Below, piece by piece: positions 39,602-48,078 of a DNA stretch of 64,000 nucleotides. The notes under the pieces are model-generated. The model saw only the letters and a list, made by a program, of their open reading frames with translations, made no database searches and had not been told where the DNA came from. The stretch's first letter is position 1; every line of letters begins with the position of its first letter. This DNA is from a virus. The translations under genes were made by a program, and so were the position numbers. The stretch is from positions 1 through 64,000 of IMG/VR virus record IMGVR_UViG_3300010430_000020; one strand, given 5' to 3'.

Positions 39602-39842
39602 TGATTTCCATTCCTGCGACCTCAAGAAGTGCCAGCTTGAAGGCCGTTACTTTTTCTACCCGATTGGGCCAGTAAATAGTTGGCTTCTCAGGTGATTTCA
39701 TCAAATTATTGAGTAGCGGGAGCACCATATTGACCACCTCTTCAAGCTTCTTCTGATCGGCCTCGATCTTTTCTGCTTTAGCTGGCGGAACAAAATCCTC
39801 ATCTTCCAGAGAAAAACCAAAATCCCATACACGTTCACTCAT
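39594..39842 (-). CDS. Conserved short phage protein, 82 aa
   Basis: Begins MSERVWDFGFSLEDED and contains PTIYWPNRVEKVTAFKLALLE, both close to a short protein common near UvsX or gp43 in marine T4-like phages. The function is not known to me. Confidence 0.7.
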   Translation of the reverse strand: MSERVWDFGFSLEDEDFVPPAKAEKIEADQKKLEEVVNMVLPLLNNLMKSPEKPTIYWPNRVEKVTAFKLALLEVAGMEIND

Positions 39843-39874
39843 CTAATAGCTCCTTGACATCATCAATAGCCTCT

Positions 39875-39943
39875 TTACTTACCGGAAAATATGATAATGA
39901 ACATACTGATCAAGATGGTAGCCACTTCTATACTATCAAACAT
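39875..39943 (-). CDS. Possible 22-aa membrane peptide
   Basis: ATG at 39943 overlaps the stop of the coiled-coil gene; codes for VATILISMFIIIFSG. The next reading frame, right after it, codes for a convincing acidic helix (KEAIDDVKELLDE) with no start, so a frameshift or lost start may be involved. Confidence 0.3.
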   Translation of the reverse strand: MFDSIEVATILISMFIIIFSGK

Positions 39944-40277
39944 CAGCCTTGCCTTGCGTCGCCAGTGATTCTTCTTCCATCCAACGATCTCGATATCGCT
40001 CGGATAGTCTATTCATTTCACTAAGACGTTCAGCAGCCAAATGTTCTGCATCGATTACCTTCTGTTCCAGCTCCTCGATGCGCCTGTTCGCGAACCTAAG
40101 TTCAGTCTTCATTTTGGAGTTGAGCTTTTCGTGGCGTTCAATAATGGCATTACGAACAACCGGGCGGTTTTCAATGACACGGTTCCGCTCCTCAAGCTCC
40201 TCGATGCGCTTCTCTGCAATCACACGCTTACCAGCTTCAATTTTGTACAGGTCTTCGAAGTCTTGATAATCACTCAT
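39936..40277 (-). CDS. Coiled-coil protein, 113 aa
   Basis: Nearly continuous heptads: EKRIEELEERNRVIENR, RFANRRIEELEQKVIDAE, RLSEMNRLSERYRDRW. No membrane segment. Overlaps its upstream neighbour by 4 bases. Function unknown; probably a scaffold or partner of a membrane protein in this cluster. Confidence 0.65.
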   Translation of the reverse strand: MSDYQDFEDLYKIEAGKRVIAEKRIEELEERNRVIENRPVVRNAIIERHEKLNSKMKTELRFANRRIEELEQKVIDAEHLAAERLSEMNRLSERYRDRWMEEESLATQGKADV

Positions 40278-40486
40278 TGCTTCACTCCAAAATAACGGGT
40301 AAGTTCCCGAAAAGCGGCACGAGTCTTCTTCGCATCCTCCAGATCAATTCGTTGACAATTTTTTCCTCCGGCTTTATATCGACGCTTACATGTCTTATAC
40401 TCAATTTCGATATCTTCCAAATAATCAGCCAAGAGTTGTTTCATCAATGCTTCTTTTGAGTCCCATGATAGTTTCATTGTCATCAT
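40274..40486 (-). CDS. Hypothetical basic helical protein, 70 aa
   Basis: Starts just after gp43 (overlap 4 bases). MKLSWDSKEALMKQLLADYLEDIEIEYKTCKRRYKAGGKN is a basic helical protein with two cysteines. No family recognised. Confidence 0.65.
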   Translation of the reverse strand: MMTMKLSWDSKEALMKQLLADYLEDIEIEYKTCKRRYKAGGKNCQRIDLEDAKKTRAAFRELTRYFGVKQ

Positions 40487-42969
40487 CCAAAAAAATCCTC
40501 AATGGTGTACATCTCTTCAGTCTTCCAACCAATAACATCCGTAATCGAGCGCAGTGGCTGCAGGTATGCCTTTTCAAACTGCATATTGCGGTCGATATAC
40601 TCATACGCACCGAATTCCTTGGGCAGGTACCCAGGGGATGCAATAACGGTCTGATGGAGGGGATTTGGGACTTTGAGGTAAGCGAATTTGATCTTGTCCC
40701 CATCATATATCGGTGTCATATTCAATTTGTGCTTCTTTAGCAGATTGTTATATATCAGACTCCCTTTGGTGTGGATGGGTGTCCCTTTGGCATAGATTGT
40801 CTGGTGGTCTGTGTATTTAGTAAGCCCGTTAACCCCGCGCGGAAAGGCAATATCAGAGAAGGGCATCTCATCGAACCTCTTGCGAAAGTCCTCGACATAT
40901 TTGATGAGGGTTTCGTTGTCTTCTGTCAGGATAATTTTCAGGGATTCTTTCAGAGCGCGGCGGCAACACTCAGGTACTGAAGATCGAATGGCTTCGATCC
41001 CCATCATTTTTAATTCTGGCTCCTTATAACGTATGCCCTCTGAATCGAGAACATACAACACATACATTTTTTTGGCTTTCCAAATACCCTTAGATGCGAT
41101 GACTTCTCTTTTCATCACCATCGCATTCTTTTTGGCATTCATAATTTCGGCGAGTTGTCGGTATGCTCTGTCAATTTCTGGTTGGATAACCTTCTCGGAA
41201 AAAGAAGACAGTGTATCAACTGTATCAATACAATCATCCCCACTATGAAGATAGCGATGTACAATAGGAGCGAGATTGAGATAGATAGAGTCTGTGTCCA
41301 TAGCGACCACAAAGTCTTCATTCTCTGTTCCCAGCTTGTTGTTGATAAAACTATTTATGTGTTTCTCAACCCAACGGATGGAAAGCTGGCCAGACAATGT
41401 AATGGCCTCGGCATTGTCGGAATCATAGAACATGAACCACTGATTTCCAACAGCGCCGTAGGCCGAATTTAGGAAGATTTTCATCGCCATCTGAGCAGTC
41501 TGAAATTGATCGATCTTGTCGCCGACCTCTTCACCTGCTGCTTTGCGCTTCTCCCAGGCTACTTTTTGCAGACGATACTCGGTTCGCTTGCTAAAATATT
41601 TTTGCATAAGGGCTGGTAGAAAACCGATACGTACACGATCATAAAGACAGCCATTAGCAGCCATAGAATATTCGCTATCATTCGTAATCTTTCCTCCAAG
41701 GAGTTTCTCGACCGAAACATTTTCATTCCTCCCACGAAATGTTTCTGGACTGATATTATATTGTATTATAAGGTGTGGATACAACGACGTAAGGTCAAAT
41801 GACACCACCCATTCGTGCAATCCAGAAATAGGCTCCTTTACATATGCTCCTTCATATGCCACTGTTTTGTGATGCTTCTCCTTTAGTGGCACCACGGTCT
41901 TGAAAGACATCAAATAGTTGTGAATCACGATCTCCCAGGGTAGAACAGACCCCAGACTATCATTGAAATTCACCTTGTTATCGTATGCCATCACGAAAAT
42001 CAGATCAAGTAGCTTCTTCTTCTCGTTTAGGCGGTGTACCAAGTTCACATCTTTGATGTTGTATTCCAGGTACTTACGATAATCATTCTCATACAGATCA
42101 TCAAGATTTTCATATTCAGAAAAATCTATCTTTTTCTCACCCAGCTCCACATAAGCGATGTGATTTAGTGCATAACTCTCCTGCTGAGTGTATGTGAATT
42201 TCTTGTAGAGCTGCATACAGTCCAGGATACTTATGCCGAGAGGGACATATGTCTGCTGTTCCCGACCCATAACAAAGAGAGTCTTCTCGAATAGCTGCTC
42301 CCAGGGGCTAAGTTTGCGGGCCTGATGCTGCCCCAGAACCTTGGTGATCCTGTTGACGAGATATGGAATATCGAAGAACTCCACGTTCCATCCAGTCACC
42401 ACATCAGGTTGCCACCCATCGCTGTTCCAGGCTTGTATGAACCGCGCTAGCAGATCATGCTCATCCTTACAGAACACATAATGGACATTCTTGTCTGTGG
42501 GTTTGTATGGCTCCTTATAACCGAACACCAGGATACGGTCTCCCCGGCGCATGGTGAGCGCAGTAACAGGCTCCTTGGCATCCTCGATAAAGCGATCAAA
42601 GCCCGACTTGGGCAACTTGACCTCGATGTCAATCGTTACCACACTGATCTGTTCTACATCATATGGGACTTCGGCGGGGAACAGATCGTTGAGGAACAAG
42701 TACTTCCAATTGGTCAGTCCATAGATTTTGAAGCCGGTGACATCCTCATACCGCGCCAGGAATTCCTTGGCTTCCTTGATGGTATTAAAGGGCATCCTAT
42801 CGACTGGCTGATCATCCAGAGTACGATATTCGGCATCTGCCTGCCTCGATGGGACAAACAGGTATGGATGATATGGGATTTTGGTCTGTATACGCTTGCC
42901 GTTATTATACCCCCTAAACAATATGTTATTGCCATATTGGGCGACATGAGTATAGAATTTGCTCATCAT
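40483..42969 (-). CDS. 43: DNA polymerase, family B (T4 gp43-like)
   Basis: 828 residues (T4: 898). Exo I VVTIDIEVKLP, Exo II GWNVEFFDIPYL, Exo III LVHRLNE-type region with YNIKDVNLV, Pol A DLTSLYPHLIIQYNISPET, Pol B KIFLNSAYGAVGN and Pol C MDTDSIYL are all present, so both proofreading and polymerase activities appear intact. The short C-terminus (YTIEDFFG) looks like a clamp-binding tail. Starts at one of two adjacent ATGs behind GGAGGT. Confidence 0.95.
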   Translation of the reverse strand: MMSKFYTHVAQYGNNILFRGYNNGKRIQTKIPYHPYLFVPSRQADAEYRTLDDQPVDRMPFNTIKEAKEFLARYEDVTGFKIYGLTNWKYLFLNDLFPAEVPYDVEQISVVTIDIEVKLPKSGFDRFIEDAKEPVTALTMRRGDRILVFGYKEPYKPTDKNVHYVFCKDEHDLLARFIQAWNSDGWQPDVVTGWNVEFFDIPYLVNRITKVLGQHQARKLSPWEQLFEKTLFVMGREQQTYVPLGISILDCMQLYKKFTYTQQESYALNHIAYVELGEKKIDFSEYENLDDLYENDYRKYLEYNIKDVNLVHRLNEKKKLLDLIFVMAYDNKVNFNDSLGSVLPWEIVIHNYLMSFKTVVPLKEKHHKTVAYEGAYVKEPISGLHEWVVSFDLTSLYPHLIIQYNISPETFRGRNENVSVEKLLGGKITNDSEYSMAANGCLYDRVRIGFLPALMQKYFSKRTEYRLQKVAWEKRKAAGEEVGDKIDQFQTAQMAMKIFLNSAYGAVGNQWFMFYDSDNAEAITLSGQLSIRWVEKHINSFINNKLGTENEDFVVAMDTDSIYLNLAPIVHRYLHSGDDCIDTVDTLSSFSEKVIQPEIDRAYRQLAEIMNAKKNAMVMKREVIASKGIWKAKKMYVLYVLDSEGIRYKEPELKMMGIEAIRSSVPECCRRALKESLKIILTEDNETLIKYVEDFRKRFDEMPFSDIAFPRGVNGLTKYTDHQTIYAKGTPIHTKGSLIYNNLLKKHKLNMTPIYDGDKIKFAYLKVPNPLHQTVIASPGYLPKEFGAYEYIDRNMQFEKAYLQPLRSITDVIGWKTEEMYTIEDFFG

Positions 42970-42984
42970 ACCTCCAAACGACTG

Positions 42985-43013
42985 TTGGTAGCATACTTAG
43001 GTCACTGTGTCAA
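42985..43013 (-). promoter_or_regulatory. Weak putative promoter for gp43
   Basis: Minus strand TTGACA at 43008-43013; the -10 region 16 to 17 bases on (CTACCA or TACCAA) is poor, so it may need an activator. Divergent from the early promoter at 43029. Confidence 0.3.
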
Positions 43014-43028
43014 AATAAAAAAGTGCAG

Positions 43029-43074
43029 GTCGCGTGAAGAAACTTATTGACTACCACAGCCAGTATAGTAGGAT
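43029..43074 (+). promoter_or_regulatory. Early promoter with shared box, plus strand
   Basis: The box GTCGCGTGAAGAAACTTATT leads into TTGACT (43047-43052); TAGGAT follows after 16 bases (43069-43074). Leader CGAGGAGTGAGACCCC is the same as at the left-hand early genes. Confidence 0.7.
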
Positions 43075-43106
43075 GCAAATCAACAGCAACGAGGAGTGAG
43101 ACCCCA

Positions 43107-43319
43107 ATGACCAAGATCAAATATCTTAGCATGTTGCAGCAGATTTACTACACCGCCAACATGTCTGATAGCGATAATCCAGATAAGGCCGATTGGTTGG
43201 ATGCAGATGCCTGTGCTCACCAGTGCCGCTCCATCGATCAGATGCTTTTGAATCTCGTTGATGGCGGCAGCATCACAGCAGAAGAATTCCAGACCTTTTA
43301 TGACACATTGGGAGAGTGA
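43107..43319 (+). CDS. Hypothetical early protein, 70 aa
   Basis: ATG at 43107 behind GAGGAGTGAGACCCCA. Acidic and helical: MTKIKYLSMLQQIYYTANMS, ending ITAEEFQTFYDTLGE. First gene of the only plus-strand operon. Function unknown. Confidence 0.7.
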   Translation: MTKIKYLSMLQQIYYTANMSDSDNPDKADWLDADACAHQCRSIDQMLLNLVDGGSITAEEFQTFYDTLGE

Positions 43320-43320
43320 A

Positions 43321-43521
43321 ATGAATGACTTTAAAATCACACTAGAAGAAGCACTATCACACTGGGCAAAAACTGCAACAGATGATGAACTCTACAGTAT
43401 GTTCAATTCAATAGGCGATCAGTTAGCTGATGGTCCTAATCTCAAGGAACTCCAGACGATACTGGAAATTCGTTCCGCCATCAGACCCGAAATTGAAAAA
43501 CGTATGGGGAGGAAAGTATGA
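43321..43521 (+). CDS. Hypothetical early protein, 66 aa
   Basis: ATG at 43321 with GGGAGAG ahead. Helical with NDFKITLEEALSHWAKTATDDELY, echoing the amphipathic composition of the preceding gene. Overlaps the next start by 4 bases. Confidence 0.65.
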   Translation: MNDFKITLEEALSHWAKTATDDELYSMFNSIGDQLADGPNLKELQTILEIRSAIRPEIEKRMGRKV

Positions 43522-43730
43522 AGTTTGTACAGAAGCGTTTATCTATTGACGATCTGAAAAAAATGGTCAAGGATATGGACTTCATGCTAGAACGCTCAGA
43601 ACTTCATGCTGAATTGTCCGACAGAGCACGATATAATAGTTGCATAAGGACAGTTAGACACATGGCCATGCGCATGAACAGAGGCTATGATTGGGAGGAT
43701 TCTGAAAGCTGTGGCCAAAAAGAGAAATAG
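43518..43730 (+). CDS. Hypothetical early protein, 70 aa
   Basis: Begins MKFVQKRLSIDDLKKMVKDMDFML; helical, charged. Contains CIRTVRHMAMRMNRGYDWED, a short block also suggested in the gene at 12404 (MCSIARMLNRGLD) but too short to prove homology. Confidence 0.65.
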   Translation: MKFVQKRLSIDDLKKMVKDMDFMLERSELHAELSDRARYNSCIRTVRHMAMRMNRGYDWEDSESCGQKEK

Positions 43731-43953
43731 TTCAGTTCACGGGTATCGTATCAGAACATCTCCAAATGATGTTGGCTCGCGTACATGCTTAACCTGCTCT
43801 TCAACATTTAATAGTTGGGGAGCGGGTAACAGAATTTGTCCCCGGTGTAAAAATAGTGATGCATACAAAGTAGCTCGGGAGGATGATGGAGTTTTGGGAG
43901 TTGCAGGATTTGCATTATACGAAATAGAGAAAGATAAGATGCCAGATGAGTGA
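43711..43953 (+). CDS. Zinc-ribbon protein, GTG start, 80 aa
   Basis: GTG at 43711 behind GGAGG. CLTC...GNRICPRC is a two-CxxC zinc ribbon, close to small Com-type zinc proteins common in phages. The frame extends back to 43687 but would overlap more of the preceding gene. Could bind RNA or DNA. Confidence 0.65.
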   Translation: MAKKRNSSVHGYRIRTSPNDVGSRTCLTCSSTFNSWGAGNRICPRCKNSDAYKVAREDDGVLGVAGFALYEIEKDKMPDE

Positions 43954-44146
43954 TAGTTGTAATCTAATACAAAATTGTATATTCAACCCATACGATGGAG
44001 AAGGATTAGAACTTGTGTGTAAGACACATGGTCACAAATTCAAAATTATGGGGGAGTCAGGAAGTTTTGCGATAGAAATTCCTAAGAAATGTCCGGTGGC
44101 CGATCAGGTCAATGTTGTTCCGTTTCCTTGGAGAAAGGTTTCGTAA
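43946..44146 (+). CDS. Hypothetical early protein, 66 aa
   Basis: Begins MSDSCNLIQNCIFNPYDGEGL; four cysteines in all (C5, C11, C25, C49), possibly a metal site with HGHKF. Last gene of the plus-strand operon, followed by the bidirectional terminator. Confidence 0.6.
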   Translation: MSDSCNLIQNCIFNPYDGEGLELVCKTHGHKFKIMGESGSFAIEIPKKCPVADQVNVVPFPWRKVS

Positions 44147-44150
44147 AAAA

Positions 44151-44168
44151 GGGGGGCCGAAGCCCCCC
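44151..44168. terminator. Bidirectional UUCG-loop terminator
   Basis: GGGGGGC-CGAA-GCCCCCC on the plus strand; the minus-strand version has a UUCG loop and is followed by TTTTTT. It separates the plus-strand early operon from the converging Hsp20-repeat gene. Confidence 0.85.
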
Positions 44169-44185
44169 TTATGCCTTGTTAATAA

Positions 44186-47100
44186 CTAGGCTCCAGGTTT
44201 TTTGACCACTACGATAGGCTTGTCACCAACAGGCTCTGGTTCTGGCAAATCAGCCTCGACCACAGTCTCTACAGTTGGTTTTACCTTATCGATGGCTTTC
44301 TCGACAAGCTTGACTGGATCGAGACCCTTGGCCTTCACAGCTTCCACCACATCGGCTTCTACTGCCATAACGATATCGGCCTCGCCTGCTGGTGTCTCAA
44401 CCACTTCCAGCTTGGCCTCGGGAAGAATGTCTTCACTGGTATCCGTTAGGACCAGCTTATCACCTTCTTTCTCTAGCTCGACCAGCTGCGGTAAGACTTC
44501 CGGCATTTCTACCGTAACATCATCAACCACAACCTTTTCGAGAGGTGCTGTTACCGTTGCTTCCGGTAGCACTGGAACCGAGTCATTCGTCTCTAGGGCG
44601 GCCTTGACGACCTCCTCCAGGACAACACCCTTATCTTCCAATTCTGCCTTCACAGCAGGCTCTACAGCCAGCACAACGTCACTCATACCCTCATCCGTCT
44701 TGACCGGAATCAGCTCGACCTCATCGGCCTTCACTTCAACCGTGGCGTCTTCCAGGATAATGGCAGGGGCATCAGATGATGGCTTCTCATCTAGCTTAAC
44801 TTCTAGAAGCTGAGGAGCTTCCTCCGCCGCCAGGGTCACTTCGACCGTTGGTTTATCAGATGTCTCATCGATCAATAGAGTAGCTGGCTCCTTAGCGATT
44901 TCGTCTAGCTTTTCTACGACCTCCTCGACCTCCATAGCTTCAGCCATGTCTTCATCCTTGACTGTGGTGCTATCTGTTGGGACAACTTCCACATCAGCGA
45001 TGTTAACCGCCTTTTCTAAGACTTCGACTACATCTTCAACCGCAGCTTCTACTTCCTTATCAACCGCCACAATCAAGTCTGGCTGGCCTTCAGGAGTAAC
45101 AACTGCCACCAGCTCGGCATCCTCTGGAATGTCTTCTTTGACATCCACAAGATCGACACTGACGATTTCATTATTTGCAGGATCAGGATCGAGGACCGCT
45201 TCCACCACTTGAGGTAGGACTTCAGGAGTCGTGACCTCAACAGTATCCTTGGTCTCATCCATCTTATCAACCATTACCGTTACCGGCTCAACCTCTTCCT
45301 CTACTGCAGGAACTTCAGGGAGGGCATCATTGGTTTCGAGAGCGTCTTTTACAACTTCCTCGATGACCACACCTTCCGTCTCAAGCGCCTCTTTCTCAAT
45401 TGGGTCAATTGCGATAACAACGTCTGCCTTATCCTCATCGGTTTTGATGACCAGCAATTCCTTATTGTCTCCCACCTCAATTGTGGCATCCTCTACGACA
45501 ATAGATGGAATTTCCTTATTTGCCGGATTATCATCTAGCTTAACCGCTACCACCTGTGGGGACTCTTCTGCCGCCAGGGTCACTTCGACCGTTGGCTTAT
45601 CTGAATCCTTGTCCACAACAATAGTTGCAGGCTCCTTGGCGATTTCGTCTAGCTTTTCTACGACTGCCTCGACCTTAGAAGCTTCTTCAACCTTGGCTTC
45701 ATCGAGTACAGGGGCATCTACCAGGACATCTGCCTGATTGATTGCCTTCTCAACGACTTCGGCCAAATCTTTGACACCATCCTTTTTAAGCTCCTCGACA
45801 ACCTCTGGTTTGGCCACGACAACCATGTCTGGCTGGCCATCAGGGGTTACCACAGGCATCAACGCGCCATCAGCGGGGATATCCTCTGCAACAGGCTTTA
45901 ACTCCACTGCAGGCTCTTCCACGACGATTTCAGGGGCATCCTTTAGAACGACTTCCATAATAGGCTCAACGACATCTGGTAGAGTCATCTCAACCGTTGG
46001 TTTTTCGTCATCCGTTTTATCCACCAGGACTGTTACATCCTCGGGATGGATTTCGATTTCTTCCTTGGTCTCTTCATCGATAACAACCTTGGGCTCATCA
46101 ACCAGCTCAGGGGCATCAACGATTTCCTTGGCAACCTCTAGAAGATCAGTCTTGGCCTTTTCCAGGACTTCAACGACTTCTGGTGCTGCTGCGACCACAA
46201 CGTCTGATTTGCCTTCTTCAGTTTTGACCACCACCAGCTCGGCATCGTCTGACACCTCTACCATAGCATCCTCAACCTTTAGAGGAGGCATATCAGTTAC
46301 GGCATCTTTGTTCTCTTCATCAATCTTCAATTCGACAACAGGAACATCCTCTACGAGGTCTTTCTTGACTTCGAGAGTTTCTTTCTTGTCATCTTCTTTA
46401 TTAACGAGAACAATATCAGCCTTTTTCTCTTCGACTTCAGCAACTACTTCGGCCTTATCGGCTTCTTCTAGTTTGACTTCATCGACTGGCTCGGATGTTT
46501 TGACTTCTTCAACCACCTCTGCGGCGGCACTCTCTACAACACCCTTGACATCAATATCTTTGGCTTCAAGTTCGTCCTTCAGGACAGGATCAACAGCCAC
46601 GACCACATCTGGCTTGCCTTCCGGCATGACCACTGGTAGCAGTACTGCATCTTCCTTGATATCCTCAACCGTATCTTCAAGCTTTACTGCAGGAATATCA
46701 GCCTTTGTGGGCTTGTCATCCTTTTTCAATTCAACAACAGAAGGAATTTCCTTTGGTAGAGTCACCTCTACTGTGGGCTTATCGGCTTTTTCCTTATCAA
46801 CCAAGACAGTTTTCTTTTCTTCAGCCTTCTCGGTCTTTTCAGGGAGTTTGGGTGCGGCATCCAGAGCGTCAACGACTTCTTTAACTGTGTCAACAATATC
46901 TACTTTTGCCTCATCCAGGAGCTTCTTATCATCTTCCTTCAGCGCAACGACCACATCTGCTTTCCCAGCTTCCGTTTTCACGGGCAGGAGAACCACATCA
47001 TCTGAAACCTCGATGGTGGCATCTTTCAGCTCAACATCGATCTTGGAGTCGCCTTTTTTATCGACCTTGGCTTCAATGATCTGAGGCTTATTGTCGGGAG

Positions 47101-47983
47101 CGCTTACTTCAACAGTGACTTCTTTCTTGTCAGCCTTTTTCTCGGCTTTCTTTTCAGCAATCTCTGCTTTCTTCTCTTCTTTCTTTTCGGCTTTCTCTTC
47201 TTTCTCTAGAAGTTTCTCTTCGATCTTCTTGGACTTTTCCGCGATCTTTTCTTCGACCTTGGCCAGTTTATCCTCAATCTTGAGATCGGCTTCTTTGAGT
47301 TTTTTGACGTGCTCCTTGGCCGCTTCTTTTTTGTGGCCTAGAGTTTTCATCAGAGCTTCTGTTTCTGCCTCATCGATCTTTTCTGGATCATCGAGGTCCA
47401 TAACACCAACTGGCTTGCCAGCTGAGTTATACATATAGCGACGGAAGCCCATACGCTGCTTACGCAACTTGGCGCGGCCACCACTATCAAACTTGACCTT
47501 ACCAGAATCCGGCAGAACCTTAAACAGCTCATCTTCTTTGACTGTCAGTGCATCCTTGACTTCAACAACGCCACTTTCCAGCATTGGTTCGCCAGCTTTG
47601 CGAAGCTTGTAGGTTACATACAACACGCCACCATCAAAAACAGAACCCTCTAATCTCAATGTAGATGAGATTGGGAACTTAACATAGACGTTGCCATCGG
47701 CGATTCCCTTATGGAAATACACATCATCTGCTTCTGCTGGCTCTTTTGTTTCGGTAGCTTTAATTACTAGCAGGCCGCCTTCATGAGAGGCACCTACATC
47801 GGTCACATTGTATCCGACCATTGATACCTGAACAACAAATGTTTCGGCGTCGGTTTGTACAATATTGTAAGGGGGATAGTCTTCTGAAAAGTATTCTGAA
47901 CCTAGTCCGTCCACCACTTTGAATAGGTGATCGAATCCTACGCCCAGTTTCTTTAGAAACTCGTAGCGATTGTCTACAGACAT
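44186..47983 (-). CDS. Hsp20-domain protein with about eight acidic valine-rich repeats
   Basis: 1265 residues from the ATG at 47983 (GGAGACCTCAT ahead); the longer frame to 48082 runs into the hairpin. Residues 1-130 are an alpha-crystallin/Hsp20 domain (YPPYNIVQTDAETFVVQVSM, FHKGIADGNVYVKFP). Residues about 205-290 are an E/K coiled coil. Residues about 290-1265 hold eight repeats of about 110-135 residues, alternating in type: odd copies contain LLPVKTEAGKADVVVA-like segments, even copies VVTPEGQPDVVV-like ones. Repeats are preceded by DKPTVEVTL. No cysteines in the repeats. Probably a large extended or virion-associated chaperone; function unknown. Confidence 0.9.
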   Translation of the reverse strand: MSVDNRYEFLKKLGVGFDHLFKVVDGLGSEYFSEDYPPYNIVQTDAETFVVQVSMVGYNVTDVGASHEGGLLVIKATETKEPAEADDVYFHKGIADGNVYVKFPISSTLRLEGSVFDGGVLYVTYKLRKAGEPMLESGVVEVKDALTVKEDELFKVLPDSGKVKFDSGGRAKLRKQRMGFRRYMYNSAGKPVGVMDLDDPEKIDEAETEALMKTLGHKKEAAKEHVKKLKEADLKIEDKLAKVEEKIAEKSKKIEEKLLEKEEKAEKKEEKKAEIAEKKAEKKADKKEVTVEVSAPDNKPQIIEAKVDKKGDSKIDVELKDATIEVSDDVVLLPVKTEAGKADVVVALKEDDKKLLDEAKVDIVDTVKEVVDALDAAPKLPEKTEKAEEKKTVLVDKEKADKPTVEVTLPKEIPSVVELKKDDKPTKADIPAVKLEDTVEDIKEDAVLLPVVMPEGKPDVVVAVDPVLKDELEAKDIDVKGVVESAAAEVVEEVKTSEPVDEVKLEEADKAEVVAEVEEKKADIVLVNKEDDKKETLEVKKDLVEDVPVVELKIDEENKDAVTDMPPLKVEDAMVEVSDDAELVVVKTEEGKSDVVVAAAPEVVEVLEKAKTDLLEVAKEIVDAPELVDEPKVVIDEETKEEIEIHPEDVTVLVDKTDDEKPTVEMTLPDVVEPIMEVVLKDAPEIVVEEPAVELKPVAEDIPADGALMPVVTPDGQPDMVVVAKPEVVEELKKDGVKDLAEVVEKAINQADVLVDAPVLDEAKVEEASKVEAVVEKLDEIAKEPATIVVDKDSDKPTVEVTLAAEESPQVVAVKLDDNPANKEIPSIVVEDATIEVGDNKELLVIKTDEDKADVVIAIDPIEKEALETEGVVIEEVVKDALETNDALPEVPAVEEEVEPVTVMVDKMDETKDTVEVTTPEVLPQVVEAVLDPDPANNEIVSVDLVDVKEDIPEDAELVAVVTPEGQPDLIVAVDKEVEAAVEDVVEVLEKAVNIADVEVVPTDSTTVKDEDMAEAMEVEEVVEKLDEIAKEPATLLIDETSDKPTVEVTLAAEEAPQLLEVKLDEKPSSDAPAIILEDATVEVKADEVELIPVKTDEGMSDVVLAVEPAVKAELEDKGVVLEEVVKAALETNDSVPVLPEATVTAPLEKVVVDDVTVEMPEVLPQLVELEKEGDKLVLTDTSEDILPEAKLEVVETPAGEADIVMAVEADVVEAVKAKGLDPVKLVEKAIDKVKPTVETVVEADLPEPEPVGDKPIVVVKKPGA

Positions 47984-47996
47984 ATGAGGTCTCCTT

Positions 47997-48034
47997 TTTA
48001 CGCGCGTAAACGAGATGTGATGGTGTAAATTTAC
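47997..48034 (-). promoter_or_regulatory. Two palindromes in the leader of the Hsp20-repeat gene
   Basis: TTTACGCGCGTAAA (47997-48010, perfect 14 bases) lies just before the ribosome site, and GTAAATTTAC (48025-48034, perfect 10 bases) lies further upstream. They look like operator or RNA structures controlling this gene. Confidence 0.45.
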
Positions 48035-48047
48035 CATATATTTAGTA

Positions 48048-48069
48048 GGGGGTGGATTTCTCCACCCCC
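48048..48069 (-). terminator. Strong hairpin after the small Hsp20 gene
   Basis: GGGGGTGGA-TTTC-TCCACCCCC on the plus strand, a 9-base-pair stem. It follows the stop at 48079; on the minus strand it lacks a clear T-run, so termination may be partial. Confidence 0.55.
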
Positions 48070-48078
48070 GGTCATGCG

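Noticed and set aside
40352-40380. TTGACA-17-TATATC antisense promoter inside the gene at 40274
   Set aside because: Probably chance: no gene or RNA downstream on the plus strand and the -10 is imperfect.
44202-47084. Long open frames on the plus strand opposite the Hsp20-repeat gene (up to 448 codons, Ser/Thr-rich)
   Set aside because: They are antisense products of the Val/Glu/Lys-rich repeats, lack ribosome sites and have biased Ser-Thr composition; the minus strand codes a recognisable Hsp20 domain.
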